Source of the DNA: Nannocystis exedens
GTDB lineage: Bacteria > Myxococcota_A > Polyangia > Nannocystales > Nannocystaceae
DNA length: 64,000 nucleotides
Assembly (NCBI RefSeq): GCF_002343915.1
Contig: NZ_NETK01000001.1
Location: 4,412,001 to 4,476,000, forward strand
Direction: 5' to 3'
The notes below the pieces were generated by a model, which saw nothing but the letters and a program-made list of their open reading frames with translations, was not told the origin of the DNA and made no database searches. Below, one piece after another: positions 1 through 12,653 of the stretch. Every line of letters begins with the position of its first letter. The stretch's first letter is position 1. The translations under genes were made by a program, and so were the position numbers.

Positions 1-1
1 G

Positions 2-121
2 ACGACGGTCGTGTTCGGTATCGGCGCCTCGACGATCCTCACCCTCTTCCTGCTGCCCGCGCTGCTGCGGCTCGTGCTTCGCCGCGAGCGCCGGGCCGGC
101 GAGAACATGACGCACCTGTAA
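2..121 (+). CDS. RND efflux permease, C-terminal end (partial)
   Basis: Only the last 39 codons are in the window. They encode a hydrophobic helix of the form FGIGASTILTLFLLPALLRL followed by a short basic tail, which is how the last transmembrane helix of CzcA/AcrB-type RND inner-membrane pumps ends. Such pumps export metals or drugs by proton antiport together with a periplasmic adaptor and an outer-membrane channel. The stop codon overlaps the first base of the next ATG (TAATG), so the following two-component system is probably translationally coupled and may control this pump. The substrate cannot be told from this fragment. Confidence 0.75.
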   Translation, partial: TTVVFGIGASTILTLFLLPALLRLVLRRERRAGENMTHL

Positions 122-825
122 TGTCAGAACAAAAGACCGGCGTGTATGCTTCCAGACCGATGAAGGCGCTCATCGTCGAGGACGACGTCAAGGTGGCGCT
201 GTTCATCGCCCGCGTCCTCTCCGAGGAGGGCTGGGTCACCGACCAGTGCACCCACGGCGCCGACGCGGTGCGCCAGGCTCGCTCGGTCGAGTACGACGTC
301 ATCCTGCTCGACTGGATGCTGCCGGACATCGACGGCCTGGCCGTCTGCCGCGAGCTGCGGCGGGCCGGCTCGGTCGCGCCGATCATCATGCTGACCGCGC
401 GCGGCGAGGTCTCGGAGCGCGTGCTCGGGCTCGAGGCCGGGGCCGACGACTACGTCGTCAAGCCGTTCGAGATCGACGAGCTGCTGGCGCGGATCGGCGC
501 GCTGCTGCGGCGCACCCAGGGCTTCGGCCGGCTGCAGGTCGGCGTCCTCGAGATCGATCGGCTGCGCCGCGTCGTCACCCTCGAGGGCAAGCCGGTCGAC
601 CTGACCGGCCGCGAGTACGCGCTGCTGCTGTGCCTGGCCGGCCAGGAGGGCCGCGTGGTCGCCCGCTCGGAGCTGCTGACCCAGGTGTGGGCCACGCACT
701 TCGACCCCGGCTCGAACCTCATCGACGTCCAGATCAGCCGGCTGCGTGACAAGCTCGGCGACCACGCGTGGATGATCGACACCGTGCGCGGCAAGGGCTA
801 CCGTCTGCGGCGCGATCCGCCATGA
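121..825 (+). CDS. OmpR/PhoB-family response regulator
   Basis: Cytoplasmic DNA-binding response regulator of 234 aa. The receiver domain (about residues 14-127) has the acidic pair after KALIVEDD, the phospho-acceptor Asp64 in LLDWMLP, Thr92 and Lys114 in VVKPF. The C-terminal winged helix (about 135-232) ends with the typical IDTVRGKGYRL wing. ATG121 overlaps the upstream stop. ATG160 (MKALIVEDD) would give the usual family N-terminus and is an equally good start, and neither has a strong ribosome-binding site. The gene overlaps the downstream kinase by ATGA, so the two form a cognate pair, probably regulating the upstream RND system. Confidence 0.93.
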   Translation: MSEQKTGVYASRPMKALIVEDDVKVALFIARVLSEEGWVTDQCTHGADAVRQARSVEYDVILLDWMLPDIDGLAVCRELRRAGSVAPIIMLTARGEVSERVLGLEAGADDYVVKPFEIDELLARIGALLRRTQGFGRLQVGVLEIDRLRRVVTLEGKPVDLTGREYALLLCLAGQEGRVVARSELLTQVWATHFDPGSNLIDVQISRLRDKLGDHAWMIDTVRGKGYRLRRDPP

Positions 826-2186
826 GCCTCCGCGTCCGCTACGTCGTCGCGACCTCGGCCATCACCCTGGTCACGCTCGGCGCCGCGTCGATCGCCGTCA
901 CCCTCGCCGTCAACGCCAGCCAGGAGCACCAGCTCGACCTCGCCCTCGTCCGTGAGGCCCGCGAGGAGGCCGCCGAGGCCGACAAGCTCGGCGGCGACGA
1001 GCTCGCCATCTCCAACCGCCCCGGCCCGTTCGCCAACGACGTCGGCCCGCTCACCAAGTACGCCGTCATCTACGGCCCCGGCGACCGCATCATCGCCCAG
1101 ACCCCCTCGTGGCAGCGCGACCCGCCGCCGCTGTCCGAGCTGCCCCCGCCCGACGGCACCTGCTTCGACCTGTGGTCGGCGCACGAGCACCTGCGCGCCG
1201 TCCACGTCGACCTGCCCTCGCACGCCGGCAGCTCGCTGCTGCTCGCCGCTCCGCGCGCCGACCTCGACGGCGACGCCCGCTTCCTCGAGCGCGCCATGGG
1301 CACCGGCTTCGCCGTCGCCCTGGTGTGGACCGTCCTCGTCGCCCTCGCCGTCGTCCACCGCCTCACCCGCGACCACCGCACGATCGCCGAGGTCGCCCGC
1401 CGCGTCGCCGCCGGCGACCTCGCCGCCCGCATCGACCTCCAGCACGGCGACCGCGAGATCGTCCAGCTCGCCCGCGACATCGACGCGATGATCGAGCGCC
1501 TCGGCCTCCTGCTCGGCCTGCAGCAGCGCTTCGTCGCCAACGCCGCCCACGAGCTGCGCTCGCCGCTCACCACCCTCTACGGCGAGCTGTCGCACGCGCT
1601 CCGCCGCTCGCGCGACGCCAGCGAGTACGAGCGGGCCATCCGCGAGGCGCTCGAGAGCACCTCGCGCCTGCGCCGCCTCACCGAGGACCTGCTGGCCGTG
1701 GCCCGCATGGGCGCCGCCGGCGACGAGGTCGGCGAGCCGGTCGACATCGCCGAGCTCGGCCGCGAAGCGATCGCCATGGTCAGCCACGAGAGCGCCGCCA
1801 AGGGCGTCACCATCGAATGGGACGGCCCCGGCGCCCTCGTCGTCGGCCGCGCCCACGACCTCGTGCGGCTGCTCCGCAACCTGCTCGAGAACGCCGTCCG
1901 CCACACCCCGCCGGGCGGCACGGTCAGCGTCCGCTGCCGCCCGGGCCCCGCCCGCGTCGAGCTGCGCGTGCGCGACGAGGGCCCCGGCGTCCCCCCGTCC
2001 GAGCGCGAGCAGATCTTCGAGGCATTTTATCGCGGCACCCGCGAGCGCGGCGCCAACGACGGCGGCACCGGCCTCGGCCTCACGATCGCCCGCGAGATCG
2101 CCCACGCCTACGGCGGCTCCGTGGTCGTCGCCGCCGACGACGGCCCCGGCGCCGTCTTCGTCGTCACGCTCCAGCGCGCCTCGTGA
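822..2186 (+). CDS. Sensor histidine kinase
   Basis: Membrane sensor kinase of 454 aa, partner of the upstream response regulator (ATGA overlap fixes the start at 822). It has a transmembrane helix at about residues 9-30, a periplasmic sensor of about 130 residues, a second helix at about 160-179, and a HAMP linker (about 180-232). The HisKA domain carries phospho-acceptor His243 in AAHELRSPLTT, followed by a HATPase_c domain with N-box NLLENAVRHTPPGG, G1 box DEGPGVP and G2 box GGTGLGLTIA. All key catalytic motifs are intact. The sensor domain is not recognisable, so the stimulus is unknown; metal or drug stress would fit the RND neighbour. Confidence 0.93.
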   Translation: MSLRVRYVVATSAITLVTLGAASIAVTLAVNASQEHQLDLALVREAREEAAEADKLGGDELAISNRPGPFANDVGPLTKYAVIYGPGDRIIAQTPSWQRDPPPLSELPPPDGTCFDLWSAHEHLRAVHVDLPSHAGSSLLLAAPRADLDGDARFLERAMGTGFAVALVWTVLVALAVVHRLTRDHRTIAEVARRVAAGDLAARIDLQHGDREIVQLARDIDAMIERLGLLLGLQQRFVANAAHELRSPLTTLYGELSHALRRSRDASEYERAIREALESTSRLRRLTEDLLAVARMGAAGDEVGEPVDIAELGREAIAMVSHESAAKGVTIEWDGPGALVVGRAHDLVRLLRNLLENAVRHTPPGGTVSVRCRPGPARVELRVRDEGPGVPPSEREQIFEAFYRGTRERGANDGGTGLGLTIAREIAHAYGGSVVVAADDGPGAVFVVTLQRAS

Positions 2187-2189
2187 AGT

Positions 2190-2256
2190 TTTTTCAAGAG
2201 GCATGTCCCTCAGGGCATGCTCCTTCGGGAATGTCCCTTGGAACATGCCCTCTCGG
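2190..2256. repeat. Hairpin cluster between convergent genes
   Basis: About 65 bp between the histidine kinase stop and the end of the next minus-strand gene hold several nested inverted repeats built from GCATGTCCC, GGGCATGC, GGGAATGTCCC and GGAACATGCCC. A T-run lies before the cluster on the plus strand (2189-2194). It is related in sequence to the dispersed TGTCC/GGACA palindromes and may act as a transcriptional barrier between the convergent genes. Confidence 0.6.
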
Positions 2257-2278
2257 TCATCCGCGGAAGATCAATGTC

Positions 2279-2713
2279 TCACTCGCGGCGAGCGCCGAGC
2301 AGGCCGCCCCACCAGGTCGTCGGAAACGCGGTGATCAGGACCGCGAGCGGGTACCACTTCGGCCCGAATTCCGGTCCGGCGTCCCAGGTGGCGATCGCCC
2401 CCAGCGCGCTGAGCACCACCCCGATGGTCGCCAGCACCGCCACGTGGCGCATCGGCCGGCGACGGGCCAGCCGGCCCGTCACGAACCCGCCGACCACCCC
2501 GAAGGCCGAGCGGTAGGCCAGCGCCAGCAGGAACAGCGCGTCGCGCATCGGCTGCCCGAGCGGCGGGAAGATCCCGCTCGCGTGCATGAACGCGTCGGTC
2601 GCCACCGACAGCACCACCGTGGCCACCAGCCCGGCCAGCACCGGCCCGACGCGCCGCAACACCGCCGCGAGCGGGCCCGACCTGGTGATTCGTGACATTC
2701 CGTGGTTTTCCAT
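2279..2713 (-). CDS. Small four-helix membrane protein, unknown function
   Basis: Predicted inner-membrane protein of 144 aa with about four hydrophobic segments (VLAGLVATVVLSVAT; ALFLLALAYRSAFGVVGGFV; VAVLATIGVVLSALGAIA; a C-terminal LAVLITAFPTTWWGGLLGA) and a short basic tail. The start is chosen at ATG2713 because GGAG lies 7 nt upstream; the open frame continues a little further. No catalytic motif is visible and I do not recognise a named family beyond a general resemblance to small DUF-type membrane proteins. It converges on the histidine kinase and has no obvious operon partner. Confidence 0.7.
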   Translation of the reverse strand: MENHGMSRITRSGPLAAVLRRVGPVLAGLVATVVLSVATDAFMHASGIFPPLGQPMRDALFLLALAYRSAFGVVGGFVTGRLARRRPMRHVAVLATIGVVLSALGAIATWDAGPEFGPKWYPLAVLITAFPTTWWGGLLGARRE

Positions 2714-2901
2714 GCCCGTTCTCCTGTCCGTCACCTCCACGTCGAAGCCGGACCGGCCCGATCGACATCAACCCTCAAAAATTTCAAAAAAGGGGCCGCG
2801 CCCTTCGCGCCACCGGCGACCCGCCCGCACTGGCCCTGCGCCTCCGAGCACCGGTCGACGACAGCGACCCGGCGAGCCGCACCATTCCTACGTGTTCCCG
2901 A

Positions 2902-2923
2902 GGACATGTTTAAAAACATGTCC
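2902..2923. repeat. Perfect inverted repeat GGACATGTT-TAAA-AACATGTCC
   Basis: Nine-base perfect arms (2902-2910 and 2915-2923) around TAAA, 20 bp beyond the stop of the minus-strand ADP-ribosylglycohydrolase. The arm order (GGACA outside, TGTCC at the 3' side) is the reverse of the common intragenic palindrome. It could be a transcription stop or protein-binding site; there is no clear U-tract. Confidence 0.7.
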
Positions 2924-2943
2924 AACATGCCCTCGAGCCGCCC

Positions 2944-4017
2944 TCACCCCACGCGCGGTCGCAGCACGCGGCCGATCCCGTGGGCCAGCACGATCGCCGT
3001 GAACTTCAGGTTGCGCAGCAGCAGGGCCGGCCAGGAGATCGGCAGCGGGCCCTCGTCGCTGCGGGCCGGGCGCTGGCCGAAGCAGCGGGCCAGGCGGTCG
3101 CCGAGCCGGGTGATCCACGCGACCGAGCGCGGCGCCTCGTGAAGGCCCGTCAGCCACGGCGCCGGGATCGACCTCGGACCGCCGGTTGCGCCCGCCAGCC
3201 CGCCGGCGATCGCCGCCACCGTATCGGTGTCGCCGCCGAGGCGCACCGCCAGCTCGACCGCCGCGCCGACGTCGTGCGGCGCGCTGGCCCAGCAGTACAG
3301 CGCCACCGGCACGGTGTGGTGGATGTAGCCCGACACGCCCTGAACTTGTCCCAAAGCGCAGGCAAATGTCTCGGCCGACTCGCCGCGCCGCAGGTGCGCC
3401 GCCGCCAACGTCAGCGCCGTCGCCAGCTCGCCGTCGTCGGTCGCCTCGGCCAGCGCCGCCAGTAACTCCGCCGGCTCCTCGGCCGCGCAGTCGTACACGA
3501 TCGCCGCCGCCGCGCGCGCGACCGCCAGCGCCCCCGCCAGCGCCCGCGGATCGGCGTGGGTCATCCGCGTCGAGCGGGCCACGAACGCCTCGAGCCGCAC
3601 CGGATCGTCGCCCACGCACACGCCGAGGATCGCAGCCCGCATCGCCGGCCCGTTGCCGGCCGAGTCGATGCCGCTGCGCTCCGGCGACCACCCGAGCCAC
3701 AGCCGCACCAGCGCCCGCAGCGTGCCCCAGCCGACGCTCGCGGGCAGGCCGAGCAGCCACCCGCGCAGCCGCCACGCGAGCGAGCGGGCGAACGCGCGGG
3801 AGTCGTCGGGCGCGGCCAGCAGCGCCTGCCCGGTCATGCACGCGTGCTCGGTGTCGTCGCTGATCATCCCGCGCGCGCCGATCAGCGCGTGCCGCAGCGG
3901 CGCCGCCCCGACCGCCGCGCCGATCCGCGCTCGCGTCAGTCCTTCCCACGGCAGGCCGATCGCGTCCCCCACCGCACCGCCGAGCAAGCAACCGACGATC
4001 GCGTCTCTCAACTCCAT
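2944..4017 (-). CDS. ADP-ribosylglycohydrolase family protein
   Basis: Cytoplasmic hydrolase of 357 aa in the DraG/ARH family, which removes ADP-ribose from proteins or from small ADP-ribosylated products using two Mg ions. The N-terminus has the family signature GCLLGGAVGDAIG, and the metal ligands are visible as ISDDTEH (D54, D55, T56) and, near residue 270, LGGDTDTVAAIAGGLAGA. Length and motif spacing match the family. ATG4017 is used because GGAGGT precedes it closely; the frame is open upstream. No ADP-ribosyltransferase is encoded nearby, so the substrate is unknown. The C-terminal tail carries a hydrophobic segment (NLKFTAIVLAHGIG) of unclear role. Confidence 0.9.
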   Translation of the reverse strand: MELRDAIVGCLLGGAVGDAIGLPWEGLTRARIGAAVGAAPLRHALIGARGMISDDTEHACMTGQALLAAPDDSRAFARSLAWRLRGWLLGLPASVGWGTLRALVRLWLGWSPERSGIDSAGNGPAMRAAILGVCVGDDPVRLEAFVARSTRMTHADPRALAGALAVARAAAAIVYDCAAEEPAELLAALAEATDDGELATALTLAAAHLRRGESAETFACALGQVQGVSGYIHHTVPVALYCWASAPHDVGAAVELAVRLGGDTDTVAAIAGGLAGATGGPRSIPAPWLTGLHEAPRSVAWITRLGDRLARCFGQRPARSDEGPLPISWPALLLRNLKFTAIVLAHGIGRVLRPRVG

Positions 4018-4322
4018 GCGCACCTCCGGCCCGCCCCACAGCAATCCGCGGGCCAGCACCTCGCGCGCTCGGCCGGCGACAAGACGTCACCGTGACCCGC
4101 TGCTCCGGCTCGGCGCGAGACATCGTGTCACTCGCCGCCCCGCCCCGTCCTCGGCCTCCCGCCGGCACGCCGCACCATTCCCCCCGCGCGTCGGATCCAC
4201 GCACCGCTCGGGCCCGCTGACAATTCGTCGCGCACGCCTCTCGTCAATTCGTCCCCCGCGCCGCCCTCGCGCGCACAACCTGTCGCGTGCCCCTCCGCAC
4301 GCGTCGGCGACCTCGCTACAGC

Positions 4323-4440
4323 CCGCGACCTCTCGAAGTCGCGACCTCGCCAAGCCCGCGATCTCGCGAAGCCCGCGATCTCGCGAAGTCCGCGACCTCC
4401 CGATCTCCGTGACCTCTCGATCTCCGCGACCTGTGCGGGT
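4323..4440. repeat. 17-bp tandem minisatellite, about 6.5 copies
   Basis: Head-to-tail units of 17 bp (the second unit is 16 bp) at 4323, 4340, 4356, 4373, 4390, 4407 and a partial unit at 4424. The consensus is CCGCGAYCTCNCGAAGY. Units 3 and 4 differ only in the last base. It is non-coding and is a candidate variable-number locus. Confidence 0.9.
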
Positions 4441-4666
4441 GCCGGCCACCTCGGAGGCATGTTCGGCCCGGAGCCGCCACGTCACGGCGAGACATGGGAG
4501 CGCAGGGCTCGCTGCTGTTGGCGCAGGCCGGCATCGAGCGCACGACGACCCCAGGCCTCACGGATCTCGCCGCACCCCCGCCACACATCTGCGCGCCTTG
4601 CGACTTCCGCACCGCAGCGTGACGGTCGTCGCGTGTACCCGCGGCCGGCCGCGCGGCCCTCCGTGT

Positions 4667-4672
4667 TACAAC
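4667..4672 (+). promoter_or_regulatory. Candidate -10 element close to MBL start
   Basis: TACAAC preceded by TGT (extended -10 form), ending 9 nt before the GTG start at 4682. The short distance leaves no room for a Shine-Dalgarno site, so the transcript may be leaderless. Confidence 0.5.
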
Positions 4673-4681
4673 CGCGGGCGC

Positions 4682-5533
4682 GTGGAGGTCGAGCGCACCC
4701 GACACGGACCCTTCGAGCGGCTGTCGTTCGCCTTCGGCACCCCGACCGGTCGCAGTCAGCACTCGGTCTACCGCCTGGGCGACACTCTGATCGACGCCGG
4801 CGGCACGGTCGCGACGGCGGAGCTGCTCGCCCTCCTGCGCGAGCGACCGCCGCGGCGGATCGTCTGCACCCACCAGCACGAAGATCACGTCGGCAACATC
4901 GCCGCGATCCGCCGCGCCTTCGGCGACCTGCCGGTGTACGTCCCGCGCCAGCACGTCCCGATCGTCACCACGACCGCGCGGATCCCCGAGTACCGCGCCG
5001 TCTACTGGGGCCACCCCGAGCCCAGCGGCCCCGTCGAGCCCTACGATCCAGGAGCTGTCTTCGAGGACAGCTCCGTCGCGCTCGAGGCCGTCCTCACCCC
5101 CGGCCACACCCCGCACCACATCACCTTCGTCGCCCGCGACGGCGCCGCCAGCTACGCGCTCACCGGCGACCTCTACACCTCGCGCCCGCTCGAGGGCTGG
5201 TTCGAGTCGGCCGCCGACGACATGGTCGCCTCGCTGCGCCGCGTCGCCGCCCGCGCTCCCGACCTCGTCGTGCTGCCGACGCACGGCCGGATCAAGCCCG
5301 ACGGCGCACGTGTCCTTTCGGACATGGCCGACTGGATCGACCGCGAGGCCGAGCGGATCCACGAGGCCGCCGAGCGGCTCGCCACTCGCGACCCGCGGGC
5401 GCTCGCCGCCGCCGTCTACGCCGAGCTCGGGCCCGACATCGCCGACCTCGGCTCGGGCGGGGAGATCTCCCGCGCCGGCTTCGTCCGCTCGATCCTCGCG
5501 CCGAACCGCGGCCTGCCCGTCGACCCGCCCTGA
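4682..5533 (+). CDS. MBL-fold metallo-hydrolase
   Basis: Metallo-beta-lactamase fold hydrolase of 283 aa, cytoplasmic by lack of a signal. The dinuclear zinc motif is THQHEDH (H64, H66, D68, H69), followed by LTPGHTPHHI, the bridging Asp in LTGDLYTS and a final His in LPTHGRI. The C-terminal 70 residues form a helical domain, as in glyoxalase-II-like or LACTB2-like proteins. The GTG at 4682 is chosen because homology-like sequence begins there and a -10-like box precedes it. Two dispersed palindromes lie inside the gene (5056-5069 and 5311-5324), both read in the same codon phase. The substrate is not identifiable. Confidence 0.88.
   Translation: MEVERTRHGPFERLSFAFGTPTGRSQHSVYRLGDTLIDAGGTVATAELLALLRERPPRRIVCTHQHEDHVGNIAAIRRAFGDLPVYVPRQHVPIVTTTARIPEYRAVYWGHPEPSGPVEPYDPGAVFEDSSVALEAVLTPGHTPHHITFVARDGAASYALTGDLYTSRPLEGWFESAADDMVASLRRVAARAPDLVVLPTHGRIKPDGARVLSDMADWIDREAERIHEAAERLATRDPRALAAAVYAELGPDIADLGSGGEISRAGFVRSILAPNRGLPVDPP
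5051..5074. repeat. Dispersed palindrome copy with 9-bp arms
   Basis: GGAGCTGTC and GACAGCTCC flank TTCGAG. The core TGTCTTCGAGGACA lies at 5056-5069, in frame as V-F-E-D within the MBL gene. A second copy (TGTCCTTTCGGACA) lies at 5311-5324 in the same gene. Confidence 0.8.
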
Positions 5534-5540
5534 GCCGGCG

Positions 5541-6383
5541 TCAGTTCGGCCGCGGGTCGCGGATCGACAGGATCTTGATCCGGTCGTCCTCCTGCATCAG
5601 CTCGATCTTCATCAGCCGCACCGACCGCTCGCACTGCAGGTGAATGAACGCCCCGCGCACGCTGACGAGGTCGGGCTCGCCGAGCGAGCAGTCGCCGTGC
5701 TTCGAGCGCACGTCGAGCAGGAACCGGCGGATCTTCTCCTCCTCGAACTTCTCGCTGAAGCTGCGGCGAAACAGCGCCGGGTCCCATTGATCGTACAGCC
5801 GCATCACCGTCTCCGCCGCCTCGCGCACCGGCTCGGCGAGCTCGACGCCCCGCGCGGCCATCAGGAGGCCGGGGATCTTGCCGGTCTCCGGCGACAGCGA
5901 GAACTGCGCCTCGAGCTGTCCGTGCTCGCACTCGTAGCGGTACCGCACCGCCTCGTCCTTCACCAGCATCGGCTCGCCGGCCCCGCACTCGCCCACCCGC
6001 GCTCGCAACCACTGCACCCATTCTTCGTGGCCGATCGACGGCTTTTCGAACAGGCCCGCCGCGGCGTCGAGGTCGAACTCGTTGAACAGCGCGATCACCT
6101 GCGCCGCCGCCTGCGCCTGCTCGTGGCTCGGCGGCTGCGGCACCTGCGACAGCAGCTCGACGAGCCCCTCGGTGAAGCCCGCCAGCCGCCGATTCAATAC
6201 AGTAGTCGACGCCTCCCCCGCCTCCGTCATGGTGCCGTTGTCCGCGCGCGACTCGCCGTCCGCTCGCGGTCCCGCCCCCTCGGTCGTCGAGCCGTCGGCG
6301 GTCGACGGCAGCCCGCCGGCGAAGAAGATCGCCAGCCCGAGCCCGATCAGCGGCATCACGATCCAAACCAGGCGTAAGCGCAT
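5541..6383 (-). CDS. Membrane-anchored protein with two DUF3887-like repeats
   Basis: Protein of 280 aa with an N-terminal signal anchor (LVWIVMPLIGLGLAIFFAGG), a low-complexity linker, and two similar globular halves of about 85 residues. Each half has an F-D-W helix (ALFNEFDLDAAAGLFEKP; RLYDQWDPALFRRSFSEKF), a G-x-C-G/S-x-GEP motif (GECGAGEP; GDCSLGEP), and a final beta strand ending in KIPGLLM or RIKILSI. This resembles NTF2-like DUF3887 domains that precede some secreted hydrolases, which is inference from pattern. There is no catalytic site. It probably sits in the periplasm. TATGCT 8 nt before ATG6383 suggests a leaderless start. Confidence 0.7.
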   Translation of the reverse strand: MRLRLVWIVMPLIGLGLAIFFAGGLPSTADGSTTEGAGPRADGESRADNGTMTEAGEASTTVLNRRLAGFTEGLVELLSQVPQPPSHEQAQAAAQVIALFNEFDLDAAAGLFEKPSIGHEEWVQWLRARVGECGAGEPMLVKDEAVRYRYECEHGQLEAQFSLSPETGKIPGLLMAARGVELAEPVREAAETVMRLYDQWDPALFRRSFSEKFEEEKIRRFLLDVRSKHGDCSLGEPDLVSVRGAFIHLQCERSVRLMKIELMQEDDRIKILSIRDPRPN

Positions 6384-6457
6384 AGGCTGCCAGCATACCC
6401 GACGTCATCGCCGGGCACGAGCCGCGGACGGGCGACGCGACCCGAAGGCCGCGTCGA

Positions 6458-6970
6458 TCAGAGCGGCCGGGCCATGAAGGTCCGCCGGCTCTCGTCGAGC
6501 CCGCGAGCCACGTGCTCTTGACGGATCTGCGCCAGCCCGGCGGTGAGCGCCTCGTCGGCGATGTCGACGAACCCCAGGCGGCGGTAGTACGGCGCGTTCC
6601 ACAGCACGTCGCGGAACGTCGAGAGCGTCAGACGAGCCAAACCGGCCGCCCGCGCCCGCTCGGCGGCCGCGTCCAGCAGCGCCGCCCCGATCCGCCGGCG
6701 CTCGAAGGCCGGCAGGACGTCGATCTGCTCGATATAGAGGCCGTCCTCGACGGGACGGAACATCACGAACGCGACCGGAGCGCCCTCGCACTCGGCGACC
6801 CAAAGCCCGCCGCCCGCCATGCGCGCCGCCAGTACGGCCGCCGGCGAGGGCTCATCGTCCACGAGCTCGTCGATGACGCCGACGAAGCGACGGGCCGAGG
6901 CGCGTTCGATGCCGCGGATCGTCTCGATCTCGGCCGGGTGAGCGGGGCGGATCCGGCAATTCATGTTCAT
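6458..6970 (-). CDS. GNAT-family N-acetyltransferase
   Basis: Cytoplasmic acetyltransferase of 170 aa. The fold is clear: a strand reaching VAFVMFRPVEDGLYIEQIDV, the acetyl-CoA pyrophosphate-binding loop RRRIGAALL, and the C-terminal ARLTLSTF...APYYRRLGF motif. Acceptor specificity cannot be predicted; both amines and proteins are possible for this class. A GGAAAG sequence precedes ATG6970, and it is part of a dispersed palindrome copy (TGTCTTTCCGGACA, 6970-6983), so the repeat here supplies the ribosome-binding region. A second in-frame ATG is 6 nt downstream. Confidence 0.88.
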   Translation of the reverse strand: MNMNCRIRPAHPAEIETIRGIERASARRFVGVIDELVDDEPSPAAVLAARMAGGGLWVAECEGAPVAFVMFRPVEDGLYIEQIDVLPAFERRRIGAALLDAAAERARAAGLARLTLSTFRDVLWNAPYYRRLGFVDIADEALTAGLAQIRQEHVARGLDESRRTFMARPL

Positions 6971-6998
6971 GTCTTTCCGGACAGGCTACTTTAGCCCC

Positions 6999-11420
<4,422 letters not shown>

Positions 11421-11426
11421 CCGGCG

Positions 11427-11432
11427 AGTATG
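11427..11432 (-). promoter_or_regulatory. Candidate -10 element of kinase gene
   Basis: CATACT on the minus strand, 6 nt before the GTG start at 11420. No Shine-Dalgarno site fits between them. Confidence 0.45.
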
Positions 11433-11598
11433 CCCGCCACGCGCGACCCCCCGAAAGTCGAAGCCGCTGGGCGGGCGCCGGGCGGGCGCCCATGACATGT
11501 CCTTTACGACATGTCTTTCGCGTCACCTGTCCGACGACCGTCCGCACGGCCTCGCCGGGCCGATTCCCGCGGGCCGCGCGCGAGCGGGCGACCCGTGT

Positions 11599-11604
11599 TA
11601 CACT
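11599..11604 (+). promoter_or_regulatory. Candidate extended -10 element of asd
   Basis: TGTTACACT contains an extended -10 (TGn-TACACT) ending 10 nt before ATG11615. The nearby palindrome TGTCCTTTACGACA (11498-11511) lies about 90 bp further upstream, between the divergent kinase and asd genes. Confidence 0.5.
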
Positions 11605-11614
11605 CCCGCGCACA

Positions 11615-12646
11615 ATGCGGGTCTGCATCCTCGGCGCCACCGGCCTCGTCGGCCGCGAGCTGCTCCACCTCATCCCACGCGCCTGGCCGGGCGCGCAGCT
11701 CGCCCTCTACGCCAGCCGCGACCAGGAGCTCGAGGTCGACGGCCGCCGCTTCGAGGTCAAGGCGGCGCACCACCTCGACGCGGTCGACGCCGCCGGCGGC
11801 GAGCTGGCGTTCGTCGCGCTCGACGACGAGCACAGCGCCCGCTACGTCCCGCGGCTCCTGGACCTCGGCTACCGCGTCATCGACAAGAGCAACGCCTACC
11901 GCGGCGACCCTGCGGTCCCGCTGGTGGCCGCCGGCGTCAACGACGGCCTGGTCGGCGAAGAGGTCCGGCTGGTCGCCAACCCCAACTGCACCACCATCCC
12001 GCTGACGCTCGCGCTCGCCCCGTTGCGGCGCCACGTCGGCATCCGCGGCCTCGCCGTCAGCACGTATCAGGCGATCAGCGGGGCCGGCATCGCGGCCCTC
12101 GACCAGTTCCTGCTCGACGCCCAGGTCGGCTACGCCGCGCAGAACCGCCTGGGTGCCGCCTTCTCGCCCTCGGGGTACGCAGGCAACACCGTCCCGCACA
12201 ACGGCAAGACCGACGACACCGGCTTCTCGGCCGAGGAGCGCAAGCTCATGACCGAGAGCAGCAAGATCCTCGGCTTCCCCGACCTGCCGATCTCCGCCCA
12301 GGCCTGCCGCGTCGCCGTCGCCGTCGGCCACTACGAGCAGGTCTGGCTGACCTGCGAGCGGCCCGTCACCCTCGACGCCGTCGCCTCCGCCTGGGCCGAG
12401 GGCGCCTTCCTCCGCGTCGTCCCCACGGCCGACGGCGCCGGCCTGTCCGCGCTCGCCTGCGTGCACGAGCGCGACCTGGCCCTGGTCGGCCGCGTCCGCG
12501 TCGTCCCGCACGACCCGACCACCGTCTGCTTCACCGTCGCCGCCGACAACCTCCGCCTCGGCGCCGCCACCAACGCGGTGCGGATCGCCGCCCGCTGGTT
12601 CCCCGCCGTCGACCCCACCCTGCAGGCCCCCGGCAACCTGCCTTGA
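11615..12646 (+). CDS. asd: Aspartate-semialdehyde dehydrogenase
   Basis: Enzyme of 343 aa that reduces aspartyl phosphate to aspartate semialdehyde with NADPH, the branch step for lysine/diaminopimelate, threonine and methionine synthesis. The N-terminal Rossmann motif is ILGATGLVGRELL. The catalytic cysteine lies in ANPNCTTIPL, followed by STYQAISGAG, and the later basic/His region is QACRVAVAVGHYEQVW. The usual RxPVxxGHS is altered here to VAVAVGHYE, with His kept. ATG11615 starts exactly at the fold. It is 8 bp from pfkA, on the same strand. The aspartate kinase gene is not in the window. Confidence 0.93.
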   Translation: MRVCILGATGLVGRELLHLIPRAWPGAQLALYASRDQELEVDGRRFEVKAAHHLDAVDAAGGELAFVALDDEHSARYVPRLLDLGYRVIDKSNAYRGDPAVPLVAAGVNDGLVGEEVRLVANPNCTTIPLTLALAPLRRHVGIRGLAVSTYQAISGAGIAALDQFLLDAQVGYAAQNRLGAAFSPSGYAGNTVPHNGKTDDTGFSAEERKLMTESSKILGFPDLPISAQACRVAVAVGHYEQVWLTCERPVTLDAVASAWAEGAFLRVVPTADGAGLSALACVHERDLALVGRVRVVPHDPTTVCFTVAADNLRLGAATNAVRIAARWFPAVDPTLQAPGNLP

Positions 12647-12653
12647 AAGACAG

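Larger units (their letters stand above)
4018..4681. other. Long intergenic region with minisatellite
   Basis: About 660 bp between divergent genes. Apart from the 17-bp tandem repeat (4323-4440) and the start-proximal promoter element of the MBL gene, I see no convincing gene. The open frames here lack a ribosome-binding site and any family motif, and are best explained by the high GC content. Confidence 0.6.

Noticed and set aside
4323..4440. Possible CRISPR array
   Set aside because: The units follow directly on one another with no spacers and there are no cas genes.
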